Positions 22,401 to 35,004 are shown, numbered from the stretch's first letter. The stretch is DNA of 64,000 bases from Heloderma charlesbogerti (GCA_026122225.1 JANEZZ010001953.1:930001-994000), one strand, 5' to 3'. The notes: generated by a model not told the origin, from the letters alone. Numbers and translations: made by a program.

Positions 22401-22789
22401 CCTCAGCCAAAACAGAATGAATCCCAGTTCCCAAGCCAAGCTTTCAAATGACCAACATCTCTTTTTTCTGGATTTATTATCATGTGTTTTTCTATTGTCA
22501 TCCCAATTAATGACAAAATAGTATATTGAATTGAGCAGGTGTTTCACAGTGCAATCTTATACATATCTACTCAGAAATATGTTTAGTGGGGCTTGCTTCC
22601 AGGTAAGTAAATGTGGATCTTCATTTGCTCCTTCTTAGCTGTTGCTCTTTCTTTTACATTCTTTTATATTATTTTAAACTTTCACATTTTTAACACGTTC
22701 CTGGTTAACTCAGGGGGACATGGGGGTGGTCACGCATAGGGAAGGTATGGCATTGGGGGATGAACAGGCCAGCTGAGGAGAAGAGGGGC
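22401..22789. other. Mostly unassigned; short MITE fragment at 22553-22610
   Basis: The blocks 'tgcaatcttatacatatcta' and 'tggggcttgcttccaggtaa' belong to the short CAATCCTATG family. The rest is unassigned. Confidence 0.45.
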
Positions 22790-23207
22790 TAGACACCTTA
22801 CAGCTATCCCCTCTTCTGGTTCTTCCTCCAACTAAATGGTTCCTGGTGGCCTTACCAGATTGCCCTCGAGTCTCATGGTGCTGCTGCTGAATGCCAGGTC
22901 AGTCCAAAACAAAATCTCCCTCATCCATGATTTTATTGTGGATGAGGGGGCTGACGTGGTATGTATTACCTGGATGGGGGAACTGGGAACTCTTTCCCAA
23001 CGGTGCCCTACTGGGTACTCAGTGCAGCACCAACACCAACTGAAGGGTTGGGGAGGGGCTGCTTTGGTCTATAGGGATTCTATCTCCCTCTCTAGCTTCC
23101 TGTTCATTTGAGACTGTACCTTGTGTTGGGTACCTGGGGCAGAGGGATTCTGCTGGTGTCCGGCTCACCCTTCTACCCATCAGACTTCCTGCCTGAGCTG
23201 ATGGATG

Positions 23208-24146
23208 TAGGGATGTCACAGAATTCCGCCACGGATCACGGTGAGGCCGAATGCCAGTGCATTCGGCCCCCCGAACTCTGTGGCAGAACAGCCTGCCACC
23301 CCCCACCCCCTGTGGATCCCCCCCCGGGACGAGACTCACCTGGGGCGGATCTTCCGGGCGGCGGCGGCGGCTCCGGCGGCGGCTTCAGCGGCGGCAGCAG
23401 CCGGTCTTCCGACCGGCTGCCGCCGCCGCCATTTCCACTCTGGTAAAAAAAAAAATAAAGAAAAAGAAAGACGTGATAGGCTACGTAAAGATTTACGTAG
23501 CCTATCATGACTAGGTTTAAAAAAAACACACACAACGTGATAGGCTACGTAAATCTTTACATAGCCTATCATGGCTGGGTGGGTTAAAAAAACAAACAAA
23601 CCGTGTACGCAAATGGCGGCGGCTACGGCCACCGCCATTTGCTTTCCTTATTTTTGCCCTCCTAATCTACGTAAATATTTACATAGACTATGACGGCGAA
23701 AATCAAGGGGAATGCAAATAGCGTAGCGGGCGCTATTTGCGTCCCTTTTTGGTTCCCCGTTTTAGCCTACGTAAATATTTACGTAGGCTAAAACGGGGAA
23801 TCAAAAAGGGACGCAAATAGCGCCCGCTGCGCTATTTGCATTCCCCTTGATTTTCGCCATCATAGTCTACGTAAATATTTACGTAGATTAAGAGGGCAAA
23901 AATAAGGAATGCAAATGGCAGTGGCCGTAGCCGCCGCCATTTGCGTACACGGTGTTTTGTTTTGTTTTTACCCAGAGCCCTCCACGGCTGGAAATCTGGC
24001 TGCAGATGGCTCGGGCCTGGCCGGCTGCTTTGCGGAGCTGCCGCGGAGCATAGCCGGCCTCGGAGGATTCTGGGGGGGAGGAACGGCGCGCCCCCCCCAC
24101 CATCAACATAATCCGCCAACAGGTAAATGACTTTCGTACATCCCTA
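23208..24146 (-). mobile_element. Foldback hAT-type element FB3 (complete, 939 bp)
   Basis: Flanked by GATGGATG (23200-23207) and GATGGAGG (24147-24154), a 7/8 target-site duplication. Ends are TAGGGATGTCACAGAATTCC and the reverse of TAGGGATGTACGAAAGTCAT. It is in opposite orientation to FB2. An inverted repeat spans 23601-23952, exactly symmetric about 23776.5. TACGTA-type cores start at 23483, 23547, 23669, 23769 and 23869; the last three are exactly 100 bp apart. Alternating hairpins carry CGCAAATGGCGG and CGCAAATAGCG. It is inserted in the endonuclease region of the L2. Confidence 0.9.
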
Positions 24147-24202
24147 GATGGAGGTGGTCTTGGATTTGGTTTTGGGGGCCCCTAGGATGACAGCTCTGGA
24201 GG

Positions 24203-24798
24203 TAGGGATGGCGGAGAATTCCGCCACGGACTCCGGGGGGGCCGGATTCTTAGAATCCGCGCCCCACCCTGGAGACCACGGCAGAATGGACCACCCCACC
24301 CTGCCACCCCGCGAACTCCGACCCGACCGGATCCTACCTTGCACCGCCGGGTCCGGGTCCGGCTGGGTCCATCCATGGCCAGTCTTCGGACGCGAATGGC
24401 ATCCTGCCTAGTGGACGCCATTTGTGTCCCTTCCCCTTCCCGTGATAGGCTACATAAATGTTTACGTAGCCTATCACGGTAAAGACCAGGGAAACAAATG
24501 GCGTGCGGTACGCCATTTGCGTCCCTTCCCCTTCCTGTGATAGGCTATGTAAGATTTACATAGCCTATCACAGGAAGGGGAAGAGACGCAAATGGCGTCC
24601 GCTAGGCCAGACACCATTTGCGTCCAAAGACTGGCCGTGGCTGGAAGTCCAGCTGCAGCCGGCCCGAGCCGGTGGCTCCGTGGAGTTGCTGCAGAGAGGA
24701 GCCAGCCGGGGAGGATTCCGAGGGGGAGGACCGGATCGCCTCCCCCCCCCCACAGAACCCCCAGCGGACTCCTGGTAAGGGGGTTTTGTACACCCCTA
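24203..24798 (-). mobile_element. Foldback hAT-type element FB4 (596 bp, diverged subfamily)
   Basis: Flanked by TCTGGAGG (24195-24202) and TCTGGGGG (24799-24806), a 7/8 duplication. Ends are TAGGGATGGCGGAGAATTCC and TGTACACCCCTA. An outer inverted repeat runs from about 24380 (GGCCAGTCTTCGGACGCGAA) to its partner near 24650. It is centred on the hairpin around 24554 (GATAGGCTATGTAAGATTT) and has another TACGTA-type hairpin at 24452-24467. CpG-containing CGCAAATGGCG hairpins alternate. It shares the organisation of FB2 and FB3 but has only two TACGTA-type hairpins. Confidence 0.88.
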
Positions 24799-27359
24799 TC
24801 TGGGGGATCTTAACTTCCATGCTAAGGCTGCTGTATCCATGGTGGCTCAGGACTTTATGGCTGCCATGACAACCATGGGGCTGTATCAACATGTCATTAG
24901 CCCAAAACATGCAAAAGGACACACGCTTTATCTGGTTTTCTTCACTGGGCAGGAGGATGGTGATCTGAAAGTGGGGAATTAACATCTATCCCCTTGTCAT
25001 AGTCAGATCACTTTCTATTGAGGTTTAGACTCTTGGCAGGCTTTCCCCTCTGCAAAGGTGGGGGACCTATAAAAATGGTCTGCCCCCGGAGGCTAATGGA
25101 ATCTGATGGATTCCAGAGGGCTCTGGGGGATTTTCCTGCTCATATGGCTGGTGCTCCTGTTGAAGCCCAGGTTGTTCTGTGGAACGCAGAGATGACATGG
25201 GCGGTCCACATGATAGCACCTAAGCATCCTCTCCCTCTGAGCACAGCCTGGCTAACTCCTTGGTATATACCTGAGCTGAGGGCAATGAAGCAAGAGGGGA
25301 AATGGCTGGAATGCAAGTGGAGGAAAACTCATGCTGAGTCTGACTGAACACAGGTTAGAGCTCATGATCGAGCCTACTCTGTGGCGGTGAGGGTGGCAAA
25401 GACACAGTTCTTTTCCACCAGCATTGCATCTTCTTAGTGTCATCCAGCAGAGCTTTCCAAGTGGTTCATGGCCCGCTACATTCTGAGCCAGGGAGAGAAA
25501 CGGTGGAACCCTTGGTAGCATGCTGTGACAAGTTTGCATGGTATTTTGAAGATAACATTGCTCAGATTCATCATGAACTGGACAGCACGATTAATGTAGT
25601 TCCGTTAATAGAGGTGCCCAGAGCACCATCTGGTCCAGTTTTATTGGATGAGTTTCAGTTATTGAGACCCGAGGATGCAGGCAAGTTGCTTGGCCAAGTC
25701 TGGGTGACCACCTGTGTGCTTAACCCTTGCCCTTCATGGCTTATTACATCTAATAAGGAGGGGGTATATGGCTGGGTCCAGGAGGTTGTAAATTCCTCCT
25801 TGAGGGAGTGGTGCCGGCCCCTTTAAAAGAGGCAGTAATCAGGCCACTCCAGAAAAAACCTAACCTGGACCCGAGGATGTTGACAATTATAGGCCAACAT
25901 CCCCTTCCTGGATAAGGTGCTTGAGCGGGTGGTTGCGGGACAACTCCAGGCACTCTTGAATGAAACGGATTCTCTAGCTCCATTTCAATTGGGCTTCAGG
26001 CCTGGTTTTGGAATGGAAACCACCTTGCTTGCCTTGTGGGATGACCTCTGCTGGGAGAGGGAAAGGGGGAGTGCGACCCTGTTGTTTCTCCCAGACTTCT
26101 CAGCAGCTTTTAATGCCATCGACCCTGGTATCCTTCTGGATAGGTTGTCCGGGTTGGGAGTTGGAGGCACTGAGCTGCAGTGCTTCTGCTCCTACTTAGA
26201 TGGCCGATTCCAGAAGGTGGTGCTGGGGGATTATTGCTCTGTGCCATGGCAATTGTGCCATGGGGTTCCACAGGGCTCTATCTTATCTCCCGTGCTGTTT
26301 AACATCTACATGAAACCGCTGGGGGAGGTTATCCAGAGGTGTGGGCTGAGGTGCCATCAATATGCTGATGACACCCAGCTCTACTCTCTTTCTCATCCAA
26401 CCCAGGTGAGGCAGTGGCTGCTCTGAATCAGTGCCTGGGCACAGTAATGGACTGGATGAGAGCCAATAAACTGAAACTCAATCCAGACAAGATGGAGGTG
26501 CTGTTAGTGGGTGGTTCATCTGCCCGGCTAGATAATGTTTAACCTGTTCGGGGGGGCGGGGTTTCACTCCCCCTAAAGGATCAGGTTTGTAGTTTGGGGG
26601 TGGTCTTGGACCCAGAACTGTCACTTGAGGCACAGGTGAACTCAGTGGCACAGAGCACCTTTTATCAGTTTAGGCTGGTATACCAACTGCGCCTTTATCT
26701 GGACAAAGATAGCCTAGCTACAGTTATCTATGCTCTGACAACCTCTCATCTGGATTACTTCAATGTGTTGTATGTGGGGCTGCCTTTGAAAACAGTTTGG
26801 AAACTTCAGCTGGTCCAAAACAGGGCAGTGAGACTGTTAATAAGGACTGGCTAGCAAGATCACATTATGCCAGTACTTTTCCAGCTGCACTGGCTGCCAG
26901 TCCATGTCCAGGCACAATTCAAAGCCCTTAACGGCTTGGGGCCAGGTTATCTGAAGGATTGCCTCCTCCCATATGTACCTGCCCAGACCCTAAGATCGTC
27001 TTCAGGGGCCCTTCTCCGGGAGCCCCTGCCAAACAAAGTGAGGCAGGTAGCTACAAGGAAGAGGGCCTTTTCTGCTGTGGCACCCCAGTTGTGGAATGAG
27101 CTTCCTAGAGAGGTTCGCTGGTGTCTATGTTGTACAATTTCCAGTGCCAGGTGAAGACCTTTTTATTTTCCTAGCATTTTAGCACTCTGGTCTTTTAGCT
27201 CTACTGTTTTAAGTCTGTATTTTAAATCTCTGCATTGCTGCTAGGTTTTATTCTGGTTGAACTTTTATATTGTAGTTTTAAGCGTTCATATTTTATACTG
27301 TTTTATGATGTACTTTGTGGTTTTAATTTTTGTGAGCTTCGGCTATTGGGTGGTATAGA

Positions 27360-27390
27360 AATAGATAGATAGATAGATAGATAGATAGAT

Positions 27391-27432
<42 letters not shown>
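27360..27432 (+). repeat. (GATA)n microsatellite at the L2 3' end
   Basis: About 17 GATA units with one interruption near 27391 directly follow the L2 3' terminus. The array probably grew from the short repeats that end L2-type LINEs. Confidence 0.95.
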
Positions 27433-27434
<2 letters not shown>

Positions 27435-27435
27435 T

Positions 27436-30400
27436 TGCAGCCTAAGAGCCTGTTGCATTGCACTTATTCAAAGGGATTGAAAGCTCTGGCCATCATCCCA
27501 AGCCAAGTGTATGTGCAACTAGCCAATGTTTCTAACAAGGACTAGGAGATGAGCCTAACTCTGATCCAACTATTGAAAGCTGAAGGCTAAAATAGTCAAA
27601 TAAATAAACATGATTTGTCTTATGTCAGCATAGAAATTCACACAATAATTTCACAATCATCTGTGCCATTCCCAAATGTGGCATCACGATTAGATGGTAC
27701 CTTCATATCATATAAATCCCTGAATTTTATGATTGTCAGTGAGAACTTCTGTTTTTGAGAAAAACACTTTCCTCACTAGGAACATGCCTTCACAGGGGTT
27801 TATCTGCACCCATGCTTCATCTTTTAGCATTAAAAACAGAGGACAGGAAGTTGTCCTAAGAACTGAAACAGAGCAAAGAAAAACCCTCTGCCACCCTCAC
27901 TCCTGCCCATATATCCTGAAAGTGCCGTGCTCTCCCCCAGTGAATATGTGTGGCCCATAAAGGGTTCATTATTCCTTTTTCCTCCATGTTTCTAGAAGAG
28001 CAAAGTCCATGGTCAGAAGGAGGTGAATCCTTCCAGGTAGCTGTAAAATATTCCATGTAACTCAAGAAGCCTTTAGGACTTCTTCACACCATTATTTGGT
28101 ACACCATTAGAATTAGTAAAATATTGTAAGAGTACTTCTAAACATGTAAAGTGTGACAGACTCCTGTGTCATACAAGTCCCCTCAACAGGGAGGCAGAAT
28201 TTGCTGATTCAGTGGCAAGCCTGGATTTGCTCTTTTTTAATGTGTGAAATGGTCCTTATTGTTAAAGAATCTTGTGACAAAGGTTTTTCCCCTGCGCTCG
28301 CAGTGCATAATGCTAGTAATAATTGGAATGAATTGGCATGAACCTACTGTGAACTGTGGAAATTAATTTCACACAGGGAATGAAGCAAGGGTGGCTCATA
28401 TCCCCCTACTATTGTTCTCTCTTTATAGAACAAATTGCGCGCTGAACAAAACATTGATTTGCAAAGCCTAATCTAGCACTACTGTAACTGATGTGCATTT
28501 ACAAGCATATGGCAGAAATTCTGAGAGAGAGAGAGAGAGAGCATGAAAATGCAGTTTTAATGAGACTAAAGGCACACATCCCATTAGAGCAAAGTGGTGT
28601 AGAAATGGGCATGCAGACATAGGTCACTAAAACCTGAGTTTGGGCAGGTGGAGCAAATGCCAGGGCCCATCACTGCTGACACTGGGCTCTCTTTTATTGT
28701 TATTTTTATGTAAAAGCCTTTTTTTTTATAGCCTGGTGCTCCTCAGGCTGCCCACCACTGCCTGCCACACTGCTGCCTGTCCAGTACCACCACTCCTGTC
28801 CCCCAGTAAGTTCCCATGGAGGTGCCCACAGGACCCCTTGCTCAGGAACCCCTCAAGGCTTGCCACTGGCCCTGGGTTTTGTGAACATTTAAGGAAGTAG
28901 AAAATATTATATGGCTGTCCCAAAGTATCCCTAAACAAACACTAGCTTAAAAGGCAATAAAGGTCTTCCCAAGCTGGCTCATTCTTCCTGTAAAGATGTC
29001 AGATCTCAATGATGCAATATTGAAAAACAGTCTCCTGCCTTTCTCACGGTGTTGAAGTGACAGCAGCATGTGATTTGGTGAAAGACCTTTAACCAGACAC
29101 GAGGCTCCTCTCAGTGTGTGTGGGACAGAGGCAAGCAAACCCCACGTCCTATAACGTGTGGCATGACATTATTCCCACAAGTGATGCAAGAAAGTGCAAA
29201 TATATGAGGCCCAGTATAGACACAGTTCCCTACAGGTACGAGCTCCTTTCTGCTGGAGCTCTTCCCCTCCCGCTCCACAATCAGTTCTCTGCGGGCGCAT
29301 GCACCTGCTCCAACACCAACGTGGATTTTTGCTCCACCACCAGTACTTTGTGCTTTGGCAAGTTTCGTTTTTCTAATTTTACTTTTTTTCTCTCTTCAGG
29401 CATCCGGCATGTTTCTCCGTCTCAGTGTTTATTCAGCACTTTTTTCCTAAAGCAAATCTGTGCATTTTTGAAAGAATCCTAAAACTCTGGGTGAGGGGGT
29501 AGGGACTTTGTGATCTGCACAAGACCCAGCCAGTCAGCACTCTGCGTAGTTGGCTTCCCCTTGAAACAGGAGGAACTAGTTGCCCCCTGGTGCAATTCAC
29601 TGCCAAAGTTTGTTAATTTGTCCAAAAGGGGCCAACTGCAGATGTGGACTTATCCCGCACCATTCGTACTCTGTTATACTTTCCCCAAAGCCACATGGTG
29701 CCTGCCTCAATATTGTCATGAAATTGTGTACCTGAACTTAAATGGCTAAAATCTGAGCCACATGGATTCTGTCATCCAGAATCTGTATTTATCCAAAAGC
29801 ACTTCCAGCAGTGCATGACACTATGTACTACAAGCTAGCACATGCTTTTAGGGGATGCTTTAGAAGCAGATGTGTAAGAGAACACCTTCTTTGCATACAG
29901 ACGGGCCCAGGTTACATCTCCGGTATATCCAGTGAAGAGAATTACAGCAATCTGCAATATGGGCAGACTAACACCTATTAGCTTCATTCTTGTTATAATT
30001 TCCCAGACTTTTTATAACTTTAACTATGTATATTAAAACATCAGAACACTGTATGTATATTAAAACCTTGGTTCAGACCAAAATTCTATCAAATCCATCA
30101 ATGTGTGCATGCATAATGATACATGGGGTGAAAATGAATGGCTAGGAACATTTGGGGGGGGGAGAGAGAACTTGTCTATGCATGACAGCCTTGATGTGAG
30201 ACAAAAAGAGAAGGAAGGGAAAGAATTGGCTAGCAGAGAGGGATGGGGGAGAGAAAATGTGTTTGCTTTCTGTGAAATAGGTTTCTGTTGGTGCCGAAAA
30301 CTGTGGGTTCAAAGGAGCTGTTTGGCATAATAGGGCTCAGACCCCACCTCTGCCTTGTAGTCAGTCTTTTGGGCAAGTATTACTTGTCTTTTATGACTAG

Positions 30401-30885
30401 CAATGCCTTCCATGGCAGCCATTTTGTGGCGATGCTCAGGACAGTTTCTCAAATTGCCAAATGTGTCCACAGTCCCAAAAGTTTGCCTATCCCTTCTTAA
30501 GAAGAATAACTCAACCTCCACCCACCCCAAAATGGACAAATGTCTATCCACTTACAGATGCCGCTCTGAAAATATGACTAGTCCATATAAACTGTGGACA
30601 GGGGGCAACCCAAAAGCTGAAACCCTTGGAAGCAGTGGAACTTACTTCAAATAAACATGGATAGGATTAAATGGAATCTAATGCCTTCAGAGCATAAGTA
30701 ACTCCAAACATCAGCCAGGAACTCACACTGGGGTCTGTCGGTGGGGACTGCGTGTCTGTACAGCTGGTAGAGCTGGAGCTCTGAGGTGTGACTGAGCATC
30801 TTCCATGTGCACACAAGTTGGTTCCCTTTCTGTCAAGTGCACTGAGGTACTCCCCCCAACACACATGCCCTTTGAGTTACAGAAA
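27436..30885. other. Unassigned DNA
   Basis: There is a short (GA)n tract at about 28525-28541 and T- or G-rich runs near 28718 and 30154. I recognise no exon or named repeat. The open frames between 29110 and 29500 contain no recognisable domain. Confidence 0.4.
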
Positions 30886-31160
30886 CTAAGGCCCCATCTA
30901 CACAGAGATGCTTTCTGAGGCGATTCTGTTTAAAACCAGATGTTCATGAATTTGGATTTAGGCTTTTTCACACAGAGCTTTTATCCTGTGATTGAGATTG
31001 CTCCTTCATGGAAATTTGCAGGCTCTTTACATGAAGCTGTGACCCTCCAGGGCATCTCCTGCACTAAATGCCCCTTGTTCCGTTTTTAAATAGATCACAG
31101 ATAATCAGCTATCAAATTACCCCGTTGTGTTCCGCTTGAGTTTCCTCCATGAAAAGAGGG
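30886..31160 (+). mobile_element. MITE-like repeat related to 17763-18075
   Basis: 'cacacagagcttttatcctg', 'atggaaatttgcaggctctt' and 'gctgtgaccctccagggcat' match the blocks at 17775-17855. A possible terminus 'aaggccccatctacacagag' lies at 30890. No ORF. Confidence 0.5.
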
Positions 31161-31364
31161 AAAGCGGCAAGAAGAGGAGTGAGATCAATGAAAGATAATG
31201 GAAGGCTCATCTACAGGGAGAAGGAGGGGGGAAGGAGGCACATGAAAAAGGGAGTCGTGATCCTGCATTTAAAATGGAAGCAGAAAGCCCCATTCTAAAT
31301 GCAGGATTTTAGGCTGGTGTAGAGATGCCTTTGCTCAGAAAGTAAAAATGTCATCCCAAAAGCA

Positions 31365-31755
31365 GTTCTGAATTCCCCATCCCTCTCTCCAGTGCTGAGT
31401 AAGTGCAATTGAAGACAATGTGATTTTCTTCTGAGTAGATGCAAAAACAAAAGGCAAAGCAATTCCCAACTCCTCATCCCTCTCCCCACTCCCATGCTGA
31501 GTAAGTGCAATTGAAGACAATGTGAATTACTTCTGAGTAGACCCAAAGCAACACACTGACTTTCTCCATGGGAGTAAGGTTCATTTGTGGACGATCACCT
31601 TTCAAAGTTATTAACCTTATGCGCAGGTCCACTGCAGCGGATAAACAGAGGTTTAAAACAAAACATAAAGGAATTCCCAGTTCCCCACCCCTCTCTCTGC
31701 TTCTGTGCTGAGTAAGTACAATTGAAGACAATGTGAATTACTTCTGAGTAGATGT
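31365..31755 (+). repeat. Local triplication of a ~75-bp segment
   Basis: Three copies at about 31371-31440, 31468-31540 and 31670-31752 share 'cccatccctctc'-like sequence, then 'gctgagtaagtgcaattgaa' and 'gacaatgtgaattacttctg', then 'agtaga'. Copies two and three differ at only a few positions in the conserved half. The last block also resembles the short CAATCCTATG family ('ttctgagtaga'). Confidence 0.8.
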
Positions 31756-31759
31756 GTTT

Positions 31760-33149
31760 AGCCAGTTCCTCTCCTCGTGTCCACCCTTTGATGACGAACT
31801 TTCCCTTCTGCCTATTAACGCTGCTGCCCCCTGCCAGCACCACGGGTCAGTATGCCTAGTTGAGGTCACACAGGCTCCCAAATCACACTGAAGCTGGGAC
31901 GACAGGAAAATCTGTCACAAAATTAGTTTGCAAAAATGCAGGTTTTACACCATGAAAACCTGCGATTGCTGCGAAGGGCGGGGAACATCATGTGCCCCAA
32001 TGGTGTCTGCGAGCCACAGTAGCACCAGAGTAAATCCCTTGTTTAGATCCACCCTAAGTATTTAAGCAGCATGCGTAACCAAAACAAATAAAGGTATGAG
32101 ACTGGCAACGAAGTGGGAGAGAGGGAGATAAAAGTTCTGCCAAGTACACAAAGAAACACAATGAAAAAGTAGAGGTTGTGGAGGATCAAAGTTAGGGAAA
32201 CTGACCACTGCAGAACACAACATTTCAATTTTCCTTGGACTCTTCAAAACTATTTGAGAGTCTTCTTTAATTGCTCCTAGAGCACAGATATGCCAATACA
32301 ATTCGCTTCACAAATATTACAATTCACTGTCTCATGACTGACCCCGTTCTACAAAGAACTGGCATGGCCCATAGTTTTTAGCAATATTTCCCTACACATG
32401 CTTGAATGTCTGATATCTTAAAGCATGTCTGTGCACTGAAAACAGAGGGGAAAGATGTGGCAACTCCCTGAAGCAGAAAATGTTCTGCAGGGAAGCCTCT
32501 TCATGTCAGATCTTCAACTCTTGACCTTTTTAGTCATCAAAGTGCATAGCAGGTAAGGAGAGTTCTGATAAAATCAGTCTGGAAGATAAAAAGAGTCATG
32601 GATTTCCTGTAGACATGTATGCAAGTTGATATGTTACATTATTCTTCTATAATGCCCAGGTTTGCCAGTTCAAGTCTAATTTTCATATTCTGGAAATGTG
32701 TAATTGTGTATACAGGTGAAGCTTGCTGAACAAATTATATCTGCATCAGCTGGTCTCTTGGTTGCTATTGTTTTTGGTAAAAATGGCTTTAAAAGGTTGC
32801 AGAATATGCACATTAAGATTGCTGCAAAAGGAATTGTCTTCTGCTGCCAATTTTCCCTCCTTTGGGGAAGGGGGAAGTATGAAGGAATATTTATTAGGTG
32901 CCAAAGTGTATTATGCAATACACAGAGGTGAGAACAGAAATGCCATTGCTCGTGCCCAGAAGGTCTACATTCCAAGACAGAAAGGATAGATGTCAAGAGG
33001 TGTTTCAAAAAGGAGCAGCAAACAAAGGCAGGATCAAGAATTAACTAGAAGCCAGCAGAGAAAAGGCAATGTGCTGGTGGTCCAACAAATACTTTTTGGC
33101 CTCCTAATTTAAGCCAAAAAGAGCTTTTCTATATTCCTGACTGATAACA
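31760..33149. other. Unassigned DNA
   Basis: No recognised gene or named repeat. Confidence 0.4.
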
Positions 33150-33545
33150 AATGTGTGTATTTATTTATTTGTAATACTTACATACTGCTTAATATAATAA
33201 AATCCCTAAGCAGTTCACATATCAATATTAAAAATCACATTTAAAATACACTATTAAAACAATTCTAATTACAATAACAATACAAAACAATACAAGGAGC
33301 AGTAAAATGGAGCAGCATGTGATTAATTGCAATTAATTACAAACCAGAGAAAGCCTGGGTGAATGAGTGCATTTTCAGGAGGCGTTCAAAATACACCACA
33401 TTTTCTGCTTTCCCAAATTGTACAGGGGAGGCTTTTCCAGAAGGTGGGCCCTGCCACCAAGAAGGCCTACCATCAAGACTTTAGGTGGTGACATTCTGTT
33501 GCTCGCAGAAGGACCAGCAAGGCCTCCTCTAAAGATATTGTGATA
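33150..33545 (-). mobile_element. L2-type LINE 3' fragment
   Basis: Starts with an ATTT-rich tail, 'acatactgcttaatataata' and 'cctaagcagttcaca', followed by A-rich 3' UTR. Then come 'gcattttcaggaggcgttca' and 'ggaggcttttccagaaggtg', the reverse of the ORF2 C-terminal end as in 8388-8745. Confidence 0.75.
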
Positions 33546-33825
33546 TTTGTTTGCTGCCTTGAGGCCAGTGTGAAAGGTAGGACAGAAATCTATAAAAACA
33601 AATGAAGAATAACTAGACAGACAGACTTTCAAGACTATCGTGCTGGGTATAAAATGTAGTATGAGACTCACTATCTGACACATCACACAGAAAAGACCTT
33701 AGGCAGGAAAAGTAATCGATTTGATTGCAGGCTAGTACAAGTTCTGTACCTCTGCTAGCACAGCACTCCCTGACAGTACACAAAGCCTGAACCACTGACA
33801 TAGAACTAGGATATCTGAAACACAG

Positions 33826-34090
33826 GCAGCTTCCAGACAAGGCTTTTATTGTGTCGTTGCCCTTCACAGAATTTTACGGGGGGTCCAGATGATGACATTT
33901 TTCACTCGTAGCCGTCCCGTGTTTTCCCACCACTTCTTCCATCTTTTTTCTTACTGCGGAAAATCCAGTAAGGAAGACAGAATAGCTGTACGATGCCTTC
34001 TTCTTGTTAACATGAGGAGCCCTCCATCTGGAAGCACCTGTAGAAAGATTACGACTGCATTTTGATAGAATTTTAGGTTGCACATTTCCC
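33826..34090. mobile_element. hAT-like MITE fragment (GCTTCCAGACAAGGC family)
   Basis: Begins 'gcagcttccagacaaggctt' and 'ttattgtgtcgttgccc'. The same end is seen at 34938-35000. The right part includes 'cttcttccatctttttt'. The element is probably incomplete. Confidence 0.5.
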
Positions 34091-34170
34091 TATGAGTAAG
34101 TCTCACTGAACTTACTAGAACTTACTTATGAGGAGACATGTGTAGGATTGCCCTGTCAACACCCTACAAG

Positions 34171-34386
34171 ACATTCAGGGTGCTTCCATACTGACAGCAC
34201 TTAGCGCTACCAAACAAAAGACATCGTGTAACTATTCCCTCCTTAGTGAATTTTCTGTGATTTTTTTTTTTTTAAGGAAGACGTTGAGGGAGAACATGGG
34301 AAGGTTACAAATGGAAGATGACAATGCAAAATTCAATGAATGAGCAGGGCGGTTACACAATAAAAGCCTTGTCAGGAAGCACCCTT
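34171..34386. mobile_element. MITE with GGGTGCTTCC inverted ends
   Basis: Left end 'gggtgcttccatactgacag' and right end 'cttgtcaggaagcaccc' are inverted repeats about 215 bp apart, and the interior has a T-run and no ORF. The right interior 'acaataaaagccttgtcagg' is the reverse of the family's 'gacaaggcttttattgtg'. No clear target-site duplication was found. Confidence 0.65.
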
Positions 34387-34937
34387 AGTCATCCTAGGGT
34401 CTCTCAAGCAAGTTTTAAAATAGCATTGTGATGGATACTGCTAGGATTTCCAGTCAGACTTTAGATGGTAGTGCCATCTTGTGGCGAACTATCATATTTG
34501 GAGTCATGGGTAGGCACGCTTGCGAGTGTGAACCATGCCATCGCAAGCGTCTCAGGCTGGGGAACTGACAAACGGATGGCGTGGAAATGAAGGAGCACAA
34601 AACACTCACTTTTTACCTAACGAGGGACAGAAAGACACAGCAGAGCCCCTAAAATACAAAACAGCCACTGAAGTGTTGCACCCCCACCCTCACGGGACTG
34701 CAGAGCGGGGCATTTAAGTATAATGGCAAAAAACAAGAGGGCATGGCGGAGTCTGTTAGGGAAGTGCGCAGTAGACTGTGAGTGTATACCACCAGAAGCT
34801 ACTTCAAAGCTGAAATCCTGTGCAGTTGTGACGGGGTTGGGGGTGAAAGCGGTGCCATGTAGATGGGGCTTGGATAACCTGCTTGGTGTAGTTCACTGTA
34901 TGTTCTATATGCAAAGAGTGATGAGAAAAAATGATTA

Positions 34938-35000
34938 TGGGTGCTTCCAGACAAGGCTTTTATTGTGCAATTGCTTTGCCCCATTCATTGAATTTTAAAG
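34938..35000. mobile_element. MITE fragment, same GGGTGCTTCC family
   Basis: 'gggtgcttccagacaaggct' followed by 'tttattgtgcaattgctttg' matches the ends of the family copy at 34171-34386. Confidence 0.6.
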
Positions 35001-35004
35001 GCGG

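Larger units (their letters stand above)
22790..27435 (+). mobile_element. L2-clade LINE, nearly full-length but split by FB3 and FB4
   Basis: Three blocks in one order form one LINE. An AP-endonuclease start is at 22836-23207 (LLLNARSVQNKISLIHDF, then the GYSVQ region). It continues at 24147-24202 and from 24799 on (DLNFHAKAAVSMVAQDF, then KGHTLYLVF). The RT lies at about 25900-26560 (PFQLGFRPGFGMETTLL, FSAAFNAIDPGILLDRLSG, GVPQGSILSPVLFNIYMKPL, YADDTQLYS). A C-terminal region and 3' UTR follow, with 'ctattgggtggtatagaaat' and a GATA tail. Without the two insertions it is about 3.1 kb. Many stops and frameshifts make it inactive. L2 rather than CR1 is based on the RT wording and 3' end. Confidence 0.85.
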
